DNA of 64,000 nt, taken from Oscillospiraceae bacterium. GTDB taxonomy: Bacteria; Bacillota; Clostridia; Oscillospirales; Oscillospiraceae. The notes below the pieces were generated by a model. It saw only the letters and a program-made list of their open reading frames with translations. It was not told the DNA's origin and made no database searches. The DNA is taken from positions 87,693 to 151,692 of the forward strand of contig DAOUQJ010000006.1 in assembly GCA_030625685.1 (NCBI GenBank). Reading direction: 5' to 3'. Made by a program: the position numbers and the translations under genes. This document shows, piece after piece, positions 8,595 through 16,326 of this stretch (the first letter of the stretch is position 1; every line of letters begins with the position of its first letter).

Positions 8595-9251
8595 ATGAAA
8601 TCAATGAGACGCATTCCAAAACACATCGGCATTATTCCAGATGGAAATCGCAGATGGGCGACAAGTCAAGGTTTGGGAAAAGAAGATGGTTATCAGTATG
8701 GACTTGATCCAGGCGTAGAGTTATATCAGATGTGTTACGATTTGGGTGTGGAAGAGCTGACGTTTTATGGTTTTACAGTGGATAATACAAAAAGACCATC
8801 AGTGCAAACGAGAGCATTTCAGTCTGCTTGTGTTGATGCAGTGGAACGTATTGCGCAAAAAGATGCAGACATATTGGTGCTAGGGAATACAAAATCGTCC
8901 CTGTTTCCTAAGACGTTGTTACCATATACTGAGCGAAAAAAATGTGGAAACGGGAATATGAAGGTTAATTTTCTGGTGAATTATAGTTGGAAATGGGATT
9001 TAGATGAAGCCAATCACACAAGTAAAGATGAGAAAAACCGCCTTGAAGAGCGCTTAGCATCCTCAGATATTTCGAGAATAGATTTAATTGTTCGTTGGGG
9101 TGGAAGGTTTCGACTCAGTGGATTTCTTCCTGTCCAGTCAATATATGCTGACTGCTTCATTGTGGATGATTGCTGGCCTGATTTCAAAGCGGAGCATGTG
9201 CATGAATCTCTTGCATGGTATCAAACTCAAGATGTGACGCTGGGAGGATAA
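8595..9251 (+). CDS. Short divergent undecaprenyl diphosphate synthase-like protein
   Basis: A 218-aa member of the cis-prenyltransferase (UppS) family. The N-terminal phosphate loop HIGIIPDGNRRWA, with the catalytic Asp16, is intact. The C-terminal RWGGRFRLSGFLPVQSIYAD, then WPDF, matches the diphosphate-binding and dimer region. The middle is poorly conserved and the protein is about 30 residues shorter than typical UppS; the usual FSTENW is FTVDNTKRP. The true UppS normally lies near cdsA and dxr, absent here, so this is probably a paralogue with another chain length or acceptor. AAAGGAGG precedes the ATG. It is monocistronic. Confidence 0.8.
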   Translation: MKSMRRIPKHIGIIPDGNRRWATSQGLGKEDGYQYGLDPGVELYQMCYDLGVEELTFYGFTVDNTKRPSVQTRAFQSACVDAVERIAQKDADILVLGNTKSSLFPKTLLPYTERKKCGNGNMKVNFLVNYSWKWDLDEANHTSKDEKNRLEERLASSDISRIDLIVRWGGRFRLSGFLPVQSIYADCFIVDDCWPDFKAEHVHESLAWYQTQDVTLGG

Positions 9252-9502
9252 GAGTTTGTTATGGTTTTGATTTTCCTGTGCCATTGCATTAGTGATATTC
9301 TATACACGTCCTTAGTCATATTTTGTGGACGAGCTTGGTATTTGAAAGGGAAAAGGATTGATGCTCGAGTTTTGAGAAATATTGATGTTTTTTGACTATC
9401 TTTATCAGAGTGGAAAAATGAGATGTTTATTAATAATAGGCGTTTGCTTATAAAGGCAAATGCCGATGTATTTTCAAGTTATTTTACGTATATATAACAA
9501 TT

Positions 9503-9541
9503 AAAAATAGAGCCAGAACAAATTGTTCTGGCTCTATTTTT
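9503..9541. terminator. Bidirectional terminator
   Basis: AAAAATAGAGCCAGAACA and its complement form an 18-base stem with A and T runs on the two sides. It separates the rightward UppS-like gene from the leftward CNNM-type gene. The preceding 250 bases hold nothing recognisable. Confidence 0.85.
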
Positions 9542-10646
9542 AATTTGTCAATTTTTTAGTTGAAGGGTTTGCTCTTTTTTGGGAGCACTGGCAACTTTGA
9601 TAGTCGAAGTCTCCAACTATTTGTTTTAAAATATCAACCAAGGTTATAATGCCAACAGTGTCATTATTTTCATCGACTACAATAGCAACACGTTCTCTAC
9701 TTTGCTTCATTTCAGTGAATAATTCAACTAGCATTTTGTTCTTTGATACATGGAACGGATAGCACATAAAATCTTTGACTATTGGCATAGGAGTATCTGA
9801 ATTGAGTGAGTTGTGTAGAGAGACAGCATCTTGACTGTAGACAATACCAATCACATTGTTAATAGAACCTTGGACGATGGGAAACTTACTAAGACCAGTT
9901 TCAGTTATTTTAGTATAAACTTCACGTAAAGTCGTATTTGGTGTGAGTGTTTGGAGTGCTGCTCGACTCGTCATGGCGTCTTTGACTTTTAGGTCAGTGA
10001 AGGCGAAAAGATTGGAAGCGACTTGAAGTTCTACGGCGTTTATCTGTCCCTGCTTATGTGCCTCGTCAAGGAGAAATAGTATTTCATCTTCCGTTACTAC
10101 AGGCTCTTGATTTGGGTCTATGCCAAATAACTTTAAGAGTCCGTTCACTGTCGACGACAAAAGATTAACGATAGGATTTACAATAATTGAGAATATATGT
10201 ATCGGTGTAATAAACAAAAATGCAGTTACTTCAGGTTTTACCATGGCTATGCGTTTTGGGAGAAGCTCTCCGAAAACTAACATAAATAATGTCATAAGTA
10301 ATGTGATGAGTAAGGTAGCAACTGCATGTATCGTTGATAAATGTAAGCCTTCTAAGCCAGTATGCTCAGCAAGTTTGACCAGGGGAGCGGCAAGGGTATC
10401 TGCAGCAAATGCGCCAGATAAAAGACCTGCTAAAGTAATTCCTATTTGGATTGTGGAAAGAAAGCGACTAGGCTTTTGTTTCATAGCTAAAAGATATTTC
10501 GCTTTTTTGCTTTGATCGTTTGCTAAGGCTTGCAGTTTTCCTTCAGACAATGCAAGAAGAGAGATTTCCATAGAGGCAAGCATAGCATTGATGCAAACAA
10601 GTATAATCATTATAATGAGCGCAACACTGATAGAAGTAATGACCAA
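9540..10646 (-). CDS. CNNM/DUF21-CBS domain membrane protein (hemolysin C family)
   Basis: The 368-aa product has a DUF21/CNNM membrane domain of three to four helices (from MVITSISVALIIMIILV to the FGELLPKR region), followed by two CBS domains (about residues 200-330). Relatives (CorC, MpfA, YrkA) export or regulate Mg2+ or Co2+, with CBS domains sensing adenine nucleotides. The usual C-terminal CorC/HlyC domain is missing; the protein ends in a short Cys- and Ser-containing tail. The frame stays open to 10874, but that would run through the terminator of the upstream gene. The TTG at 10646, seven bases after AAGGAGG, is the supported start. Confidence 0.85.
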   Translation of the reverse strand: MVITSISVALIIMIILVCINAMLASMEISLLALSEGKLQALANDQSKKAKYLLAMKQKPSRFLSTIQIGITLAGLLSGAFAADTLAAPLVKLAEHTGLEGLHLSTIHAVATLLITLLMTLFMLVFGELLPKRIAMVKPEVTAFLFITPIHIFSIIVNPIVNLLSSTVNGLLKLFGIDPNQEPVVTEDEILFLLDEAHKQGQINAVELQVASNLFAFTDLKVKDAMTSRAALQTLTPNTTLREVYTKITETGLSKFPIVQGSINNVIGIVYSQDAVSLHNSLNSDTPMPIVKDFMCYPFHVSKNKMLVELFTEMKQSRERVAIVVDENNDTVGIITLVDILKQIVGDFDYQSCQCSQKRANPSTKKLTN

Positions 10647-10734
10647 GGTAAAGCCTCCTTGTACAATAATGATACTGTTTGCAATTATATCATCAAATTG
10701 TGAGCAGATAAAGAGGAAAATTAGGAACGAAAAT

Positions 10735-10775
10735 AAAAAACAGTCCACTGTCAATTGGACAGTGGACTGTTTTTT
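10735..10775 (-). terminator. Terminator of the alcohol dehydrogenase gene
   Basis: A perfect stem of about 18 bases (AAAAAACAGTCCACTGTC and its complement) with an AATTG loop and T run. It lies 17 bases past the dehydrogenase stop on the minus strand. Confidence 0.9.
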
Positions 10776-10791
10776 AATTAGAAAGGAATAA

Positions 10792-11946
10792 TTATTTAGC
10801 GTACATAGCTTTTCTGTATAGTGCTTCAATGTCTTTTTGAGTTGAAGATCTTGGGTTAACCAAGATGTTACCACTCTTCATAGCGTCAGCAGCCATAACT
10901 TCAATTTTGTCTTCAGTTACACCAACATCTGCTAGGCAAGCAGGAATACCAAGGTCAGCATTTAGTTGACGCATAGCATCAGCAAGCATGATTGGTTCAA
11001 AATCAGGACCTGCTTCTTTGCCTGTAACATATGTGTAAATTTTTGCATATCTTCCTTGATCAGCAAGAGCATTGTATTCAAGGATTGTTGGCATTAGAAC
11101 TGCGTTTGCTACACCGTGAGCAGTGTGGTAGTATGCGCTAACTGGGTGGCTCATTGCGTGGATGTTACCAAGTCTTGCAAATGCAAAAGCAACACCTGCA
11201 AATGTAGAAGCAACCATCATGTTACAAGCAGCTTCTTCATCTTTACGGTTAGCAACAAAACGACGAATGCTTCCGCCGATAAGTTCCATAGCTTTTTCGC
11301 CCATTGCGTCAGTGAAAGGAGTAGCTGCAGTGTTGATGTAAGCTTCCATTGCGTGAATGAATGCGTCAATACCACAAGCTGCTGCAATGGATGCAGGTGC
11401 TGTCATAATTAGTTCAGGATCTAAAACAGCGTAGTCAGGAGAAATTGCTGGATCCAATACGCTTAGTTTATAGTTTCTAGCTTCGTCTGTGATAACAGAA
11501 GCAACTGTAACTTCACTACCTGTACCAGCAGTAGTTGGAACAGCGATTTGAGTGTCAATTGGGCCTGGAACTTTGCCAACGCCTTCGTAATCTGTAATGC
11601 TACCGCCGTATTTAGCAACAACACCAGCTGCTTTAGCAACGTCCATTGGGCTACCGCCACCAAGAGCTAGCATACTTGTAGCGCCACATTCTTTGTAAAT
11701 TTTAGCAGCTGCATCAACTACTTCGATAGTTGGGTTAGGGATAACATCTAAGTATTCATTGTATGTAAGGCCAGCGTCAACAATGATGTCTTTAATTTTT
11801 TGTACAACGCCGATTGCTTCTAGACCGCGGTCAGAGATAACAAGAACGCTATCAGAACCACATTTTTTTAGAATATCTGGAAGTTTTTTTAGAGCACCCA
11901 TGCCGAATTCACAGTTTTGTAGAATGTTAAAATTGAAGTCTTTCAT
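10792..11946 (-). CDS. Iron-containing alcohol dehydrogenase
   Basis: The 384-aa protein belongs to the group III, Fe-dependent alcohol dehydrogenases, which interconvert alcohols and aldehydes with NAD(P)H in fermentation. Visible landmarks are the nucleotide-binding GGGSPMDVAKAAG, the TTAGTGSE motif, and the metal ligands in CGIDAFIHAMEAY (Asp and His) and GNIHAMSHPVSAYYHTAHG (two His). The length is typical. Codons appear biased to a narrow set (GCA, GTT, ACA), which together with a strong promoter and ribosome site (GAAAGGAAG) suggests high expression. It is monocistronic, bounded by a terminator. The physiological substrate (ethanol, butanol, 1,3-propanediol) cannot be decided from sequence. 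Confidence 0.92.
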   Translation of the reverse strand: MKDFNFNILQNCEFGMGALKKLPDILKKCGSDSVLVISDRGLEAIGVVQKIKDIIVDAGLTYNEYLDVIPNPTIEVVDAAAKIYKECGATSMLALGGGSPMDVAKAAGVVAKYGGSITDYEGVGKVPGPIDTQIAVPTTAGTGSEVTVASVITDEARNYKLSVLDPAISPDYAVLDPELIMTAPASIAAACGIDAFIHAMEAYINTAATPFTDAMGEKAMELIGGSIRRFVANRKDEEAACNMMVASTFAGVAFAFARLGNIHAMSHPVSAYYHTAHGVANAVLMPTILEYNALADQGRYAKIYTYVTGKEAGPDFEPIMLADAMRQLNADLGIPACLADVGVTEDKIEVMAADAMKSGNILVNPRSSTQKDIEALYRKAMYAK

Positions 11947-12013
11947 TATTTTGATACTTCCTTTCGAATTTTGTTCAATTTCACTAAGGAATGATTATCC
12001 TTTTATGTGGTTT

Positions 12014-12043
12014 ATTATAGCACTAAACAATGGCATTAAGCAA
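12014..12043 (-). promoter_or_regulatory. Promoter of the alcohol dehydrogenase gene
   Basis: Leftward, TTGCTT (12043-12038), an 18-base spacer and a perfect TATAAT (12019-12014), about 68 bases before the start codon. Confidence 0.7.
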
Positions 12044-12151
12044 GCGAATGTCATTTTCAATTTCGCACAATAATGGGGGGTAAAATTTGTGCATAATGCA
12101 TGAAAATGATTTTTTGTTAAGCAAGTTTTGCAATCTTAATGTATAATAAAA

Positions 12152-12186
12152 GCCAACGAATTACATAATATGTAAATTTCGTTGGC
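12152..12186 (-). terminator. Terminator of the 6S RNA
   Basis: GCCAACGAA and TTCGTTGGC enclose a second perfect hairpin (TTACAT/ATGTAA). On the minus strand it is followed by TTTTATTATA, placing it as the 3' terminator of the structured RNA at 12212-12395. It could also act as an operator for the alcohol dehydrogenase gene. Confidence 0.75.
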
Positions 12187-12211
12187 AGATATATAGTAAA
12201 ATGGTTTAGGA

Positions 12212-12395
12212 GTCCCGTTTCGGCCGTGATGCCCGTTTAAAACCTGCACAGTAAAGGCAGGTGGGTTGCCTCTGTTTCGTTTTATTGCTTCCAACTTCCG
12301 ACCGAAGCCGGGAGGCCTGCAAACCGCGAACCAAGTCAGCGTCCCGTTTGAAAAAATGTGGGTTTAAAAGGGTCAATACACGAACCGCACAGGAC
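12212..12395 (-). ncRNA. ssrS: Probable 6S RNA
   Basis: A 184-base block is far more GC-rich than its surroundings and has no credible ORF. Its ends pair with each other: GTCCTGT with ACGGGAC (one G-U), then CGTG with CACG, with an internal loop between. Inside are long hairpins such as CCCGGCTTCGGTCGG and GCCTTTACTGTGCAGG. Size, closing stem and a large central bulge fit 6S RNA, which mimics an open promoter and holds sigma-A RNA polymerase in stationary phase. A leftward terminator follows and the DUF1292 gene lies 8 bases upstream, so strand is supported. The 6S name rests on architecture and partial recall of firmicute 6S sequences; an Rfam search would decide. Confidence 0.7.
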
Positions 12396-12403
12396 AAAAC
12401 ATA

Positions 12404-12691
12404 CTATTCTTCTTCGTCTTCGAAAAGATTTTCCATAAATTTTTCGTAGACTTGTTCTAATTCATCGTCATCATCTAAAGTAGATAGAATTTCTTCGTCA
12501 TTTTCTTGGACAACTTTTAATATAATGAGACCCATTTCTTCTTCTGGTGTTTCTTCATCCTCTTGCTCAGTAGGGAAAAAGGAAAGGTATGTTTCACCAT
12601 TATATTCTATTGTATCCAAATGCTCTAGTTCTAATTCGTTTCCGTCTTCATCTGTGACGGTGATAAAATTGGAGCCAAATTCTTCACTCAT
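12404..12691 (-). CDS. DUF1292 (YrzB-like) acidic protein
   Basis: The 95-aa protein is very acidic and matches the DUF1292/YrzB family: an N-terminal ITVTDEDGNELELEHLDTIEYNGETYLSFFP core, then an Asp/Glu-rich region and a C-terminal DELEQVYEKFMENL helix. Function is unknown; in many Firmicutes the gene lies near yrrK and the alanyl-tRNA synthetase gene, which are not seen here. AAGGGGTTTAAAAT before the ATG is a fair ribosome site. The stop is 8 bases from the 5' end of the probable 6S RNA, so the two may be cotranscribed with later processing. Confidence 0.85.
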   Translation of the reverse strand: MSEEFGSNFITVTDEDGNELELEHLDTIEYNGETYLSFFPTEQEDEETPEEEMGLIILKVVQENDEEILSTLDDDDELEQVYEKFMENLFEDEEE

Positions 12692-12822
12692 ATATTTTAA
12701 ACCCCTTTTCTTAGGCTAATTATATTTTACGTGAATATAACATAAAATGCAAGTGTATAATGTGGAAAACTATTGTAGATATTTGGCGAAGCATGAAATA
12801 ATTGAATTCACAAAATATAGAA

Positions 12823-12850
12823 TAGACAAATATACAAGCTGTGATATAAT
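12823..12850 (+). promoter_or_regulatory. Promoter of the class A PBP gene
   Basis: TAGACA (12823-12828), a 16-base spacer and a perfect TATAAT (12845-12850), 35 bases before the start codon. Confidence 0.75.
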
Positions 12851-12884
12851 AGTTTGATAAAGTTTTAATTCTGGAGGTGTTTTT

Positions 12885-15182
12885 TTGTTTAGTAAGACAA
12901 AAAAAAGACGGAAACAGCAATCGAAAGGATCATTGTTGCGATTTGTTTGGACTTTCATTCTCATTGCGCTAGTAACCGGCGCGATGTTATCAGTATTAGT
13001 TGCTACGTACATTAAAACTGTAATCATGCCAGACGTTGATTTGAATTTAACAGATTTTTCTTTGAATTTAACAACAACACTCTATTATGAGGATAATGAA
13101 ACAGGGGAACAAGACACGCTTCAGCAACTTCATGGAAGCGAAAACCGTATTTGGATTTCTTATGATGAAATTCCACAAAACTTGGTTCATTCTGCCATAG
13201 CAATCGAAGATAAGCGTTTTGAACAACATGAGGGTGTAGACTGGATTCGGACTGTCAAAGGTGTTTTGAATATGTTTACAGGTCAAGACATTCAAGGTGG
13301 ATCCACCATTACGCAGCAACTTATTAAAAACTTGACAACAGAAGATCAAGTGACGGTCAAACGAAAAATTAGAGAAATTTTTCGCGCGTTAGAATTTGAG
13401 AAGAATTACTCTAAAACAGAAATTTTAGAGTGGTATTTGAACTATATTTACCTTGGAGAAGGATGCAATGGTGTATATACTGCTTCATACGCATACTTTG
13501 ATAAGCATGTTTCTGAACTATCGTTAGCAGAATGTGCTAGTTTAATTGGCATTACCAATAACCCTTCGTTATATAATCCATATCGTAATCCTGAGGGGAA
13601 TAAATCCAGACAAGAATCTATTTTGTGGCAAATGCAAAATCAAGGATATATTACAGAAGTGGAGTATGAAGAAGCAGTAAATGAGGAACTCGTTTTCAAA
13701 CGAGGAGAAGATGCAGAAAAACGAAATACTGCTTACAACTGGTATGTTGAAGCTGTTATTGATGAAGTCATTGCTGACTTGCAAAGGGAATACAATTTAT
13801 CAAATCAAGCAGCAGCAAATATGGTCTATTCAGGTGGTTTGCAAATATACACTTGTGTTGATTTAGATGTGCAAAATGCAATCGACGAGATATATGGAAA
13901 TCGTAGCAATCTCGATTATCAGTCACCTACAGGACAAATGCTGCAGTCAGCCATTACTATTATAGATAATGAAACTGGTCATGTAGTTGGATTGGCGGGT
14001 GCTGTGGGAGAGAAAACAGGCAGTCGCTCATGGAATAGAGCTACACGTACAGTTCGACCACCAGGATCTGCAATTAAGCCATTGTCTGTTTATGGACCTG
14101 CTCTAGAAATGGGTAGGATTACTCCAATTACGATTATTGAAGATTCACCGTATCAAGGTGGATGGCCTGTGAACTCGTATGGTGAATATCGCATGGAAAT
14201 GCCGATGATGGAAGCGATGCGTATTTCTTGTAATACGGTTGCAGTTAAAATATTAGCTAATATGGTTACGCCTCAAGTTAGTTATGATTTTATGAGCCAG
14301 AAATTTCACATTGACTTGGTGCAATCTCGTACAGTGGGTGATACCCAATATTCAGATATTGCACTTGCACCGCTTGCTTTGGGTGGCTTAACTGACGGTA
14401 TGAGCACCTATGATATGGCAGCTGCTTATGCAGTGTTTCCGCGTGGAGGGATTTATTATTCACCACAAACCTATACAAAAGTATATGATAGTGACGGAAA
14501 TATATTACTAGAAAAAACACAAATTAGAGAAGCTGTGTTAAAAGCCAAAACGACATTTTATATGAATGAAATGCTTGAAAATGTGGTGATGTATGGAACG
14601 GGTAGAGCGGCGAATTTCTCTGGAATGACGATTGCTGGCAAGACGGGTACCACTAGTTCTAGAAAGGATTTGTGGTTTGCTGGATATACACCATATTACT
14701 CAGCAGCAGTGTGGACTGGTTATGATAGACAAGAAGCAGTTCACAATGTCAGTGGCAACCCTTCTGCTCGTTTGTTTAAACAGGTTATGCAAAAGGTACA
14801 TGAAGGATTGGCGTTTAAAAAATTTACTGTACCTGATGCTAATTCGTTGGTGACAGTATCCTATTGTTCCGTTTCGGGGCTTTTGTCAAATGAATATTGT
14901 GGTGAATTCGCTAATATTTGCACGTTGTATAGAGAAGATGTTCCAAGTGCATATTGTGAAATTCATAAAGCTCCGGAAGTGGTTATTTTTGATATCAATG
15001 ACGTAACTACTTGGCCGTTGGATGATCCGTTCTTTGATCCAGCAGACCCACGTACGTGGCCAGAAGGATGGGAAGATCAACTTGAAGAAACCACTGATGA
15101 GGAAAATGAAGACACATTGAATGTTGATGATACAGAGGAACCTGAAACGGTTGAAGATGATACGATTGAAGTACAGGAGTAA
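12885..15182 (+). CDS. Class A penicillin-binding protein (PBP1A-type)
   Basis: The 765-aa bifunctional peptidoglycan synthase has a basic cytoplasmic head and one membrane helix (about residues 18-42). The GT51 glycosyltransferase domain has the catalytic Glu108 in IEDKRFEQHEGVDW and the motif GGSTITQQLIKNL. The transpeptidase domain has SAIK (Ser395), SCN (448-450) and KTGTT (586-590). It polymerises lipid II glycan and cross-links stem peptides outside the membrane. The C-terminal tail is Cys-containing, then Trp/Pro- and Asp/Glu-rich, as in many clostridial PBPs. The TTG start follows GGAGGTG. A small Cys-rich gene follows by 23 bases on the same strand. Confidence 0.93.
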   Translation: MFSKTKKRRKQQSKGSLLRFVWTFILIALVTGAMLSVLVATYIKTVIMPDVDLNLTDFSLNLTTTLYYEDNETGEQDTLQQLHGSENRIWISYDEIPQNLVHSAIAIEDKRFEQHEGVDWIRTVKGVLNMFTGQDIQGGSTITQQLIKNLTTEDQVTVKRKIREIFRALEFEKNYSKTEILEWYLNYIYLGEGCNGVYTASYAYFDKHVSELSLAECASLIGITNNPSLYNPYRNPEGNKSRQESILWQMQNQGYITEVEYEEAVNEELVFKRGEDAEKRNTAYNWYVEAVIDEVIADLQREYNLSNQAAANMVYSGGLQIYTCVDLDVQNAIDEIYGNRSNLDYQSPTGQMLQSAITIIDNETGHVVGLAGAVGEKTGSRSWNRATRTVRPPGSAIKPLSVYGPALEMGRITPITIIEDSPYQGGWPVNSYGEYRMEMPMMEAMRISCNTVAVKILANMVTPQVSYDFMSQKFHIDLVQSRTVGDTQYSDIALAPLALGGLTDGMSTYDMAAAYAVFPRGGIYYSPQTYTKVYDSDGNILLEKTQIREAVLKAKTTFYMNEMLENVVMYGTGRAANFSGMTIAGKTGTTSSRKDLWFAGYTPYYSAAVWTGYDRQEAVHNVSGNPSARLFKQVMQKVHEGLAFKKFTVPDANSLVTVSYCSVSGLLSNEYCGEFANICTLYREDVPSAYCEIHKAPEVVIFDINDVTTWPLDDPFFDPADPRTWPEGWEDQLEETTDEENEDTLNVDDTEEPETVEDDTIEVQE

Positions 15183-15205
15183 GTGAGTAGATAGGAGAGT
15201 GTGAT

Positions 15206-15439
15206 ATGAAAGCATCATCGCAGTATTATTGCAATAAAGCGTGTGAGTATTATCCATGTCATGCAATCCCGAAAGATCAACCTTTTAATTGCTTATTTTG
15301 TTTTTGTCCCTTATATCCATTGAAGGATTGTGGTGGTGAATATCAAATTGTGCAAGGAAAAAAAGATTGTTCTGCGTGCTTATTTCCACATAAACCTGAA
15401 AACTATAGTAAGATTCTACAACGGCTCAAAGAACTGTAA
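15206..15439 (+). CDS. Cysteine-rich small domain protein
   Basis: The 77-aa protein holds nine cysteines in a compact pattern: CNKACEYYPCH, NCLFCFCPLYPLKDCGG and KDCSACLFPH. This matches the cysteine-rich small domain family (PF04071 type), probably a zinc- or metal-binding module, sometimes found near cobalamin genes. No cobalamin genes are nearby, so the role is open. AGGAGAG lies before the ATG. It follows the PBP gene and ends at a terminator, so it is probably the last gene of that transcript. Confidence 0.8.
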   Translation: MKASSQYYCNKACEYYPCHAIPKDQPFNCLFCFCPLYPLKDCGGEYQIVQGKKDCSACLFPHKPENYSKILQRLKEL

Positions 15440-15444
15440 ATGAA

Positions 15445-15482
15445 TAAAAGAAGAAGGTCGGCAGTTGCCGACCTTCTTCTTT
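15445..15482. terminator. Bidirectional terminator
   Basis: AAAAGAAGAAGGTCGGCA and its complement form an 18-base stem with a 2-base loop and T runs on both strands, between two convergent genes. Confidence 0.9.
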
Positions 15483-16297
15483 TATTCATTGATTTGAATC
15501 ATAGCGCATTGATTCCCGCGCGCATCTCCCATACTTCGGTGCGACCAAAAAAGATTTGGATGACAAGTTGTGCAGAGATGAGACTGGGTTATGTTATTTT
15601 TGGGAACACCCATAGATACAAGACTGTGAGAGATGATGGATGATATATCCACTTGATATTTTCCGTTTTCTAATGGGGTGATATGTGAAGAAATGCTATT
15701 TCCGAAGGATGCTCGCATAGCATTTGGCACATCTTCATGTGTTTCAAAACAGCATGGTCCTATGGAAGGTCCAATTGCAATTAAAATATCTTCAAGTTGA
15801 CTGCCAAATTCAGTTTGCATGGTTTCAATTGCGCGTCCAGTGATGTGTTTTGATGTCCCTCTCCAACCAGAGTGTATTGCTGCAATTGCTTTTTTCACAG
15901 GATCGTAAAGTAATACTGGCACACAATCGGCATAAAATACGGCAAGCGTAAGGTTTGGACAATTGGTAACCAATGCATCAGCTTCATAGCTGGTTGGAGA
16001 ATACAAATCGCTGAAAGCATCTTCTTTGGTGAGAAGGATGACCGTGTCAGAATGCACCTGTTGTACCATGACAATATTCTGAACATTGCAATTTGTTGCA
16101 TTGGAAAAACGCATGTAGTTTTCTCGAACATGATTGGGGTCATCGTTTCGTGACCTGCCGAGGTTTAATCCGTGAAAAGGTGCTATACTAACGCCACCTA
16201 GGCGAGTTGAGAATGCGTGTGTGATGGATCTGTCTGCGGATAGGTTGGAAGCAGTGAAATAGTGAATGCCGTTTGTTTTGTGCTCTGTAAAATGCAT
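15482..16297 (-). CDS. pgeF: Laccase-domain (YfiH/PgeF) purine nucleoside phosphorylase-type protein
   Basis: The 271-aa protein matches the YfiH/YlmD family, known both for peptidoglycan editing in E. coli and for purine nucleoside phosphorylase/adenosine deaminase activity. The metal-binding residues are clear: His in QQVHSD, Cys in FYADCVPVLLYD, and His in HSGWRGT, followed by GPSIGPCCFE. Length is normal. GAGGTGAATAT precedes the ATG. It starts 29 bases after the secA stop with no terminator between, so it is probably cotranscribed with secA. The cytoplasmic phosphorylase role is the more generally supported one for the family. Confidence 0.9.
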   Translation of the reverse strand: MHFTEHKTNGIHYFTASNLSADRSITHAFSTRLGGVSIAPFHGLNLGRSRNDDPNHVRENYMRFSNATNCNVQNIVMVQQVHSDTVILLTKEDAFSDLYSPTSYEADALVTNCPNLTLAVFYADCVPVLLYDPVKKAIAAIHSGWRGTSKHITGRAIETMQTEFGSQLEDILIAIGPSIGPCCFETHEDVPNAMRASFGNSISSHITPLENGKYQVDISSIISHSLVSMGVPKNNITQSHLCTTCHPNLFWSHRSMGDARGNQCAMIQINE

Positions 16298-16326
16298 ATA
16301 TTCACCTCAGTACACTTAGGAAACTA

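Noticed and set aside
9540..10646. Toxin (hemolysin) function suggested by the family name
   Set aside because: The DUF21-CBS architecture is that of ion transport proteins; the hemolysin label is historical.
10647..10874. N-terminal extension of the CNNM-type protein
   Set aside because: It would be translated from the terminator of the upstream gene; a TTG after AAGGAGG at 10646 explains the start.
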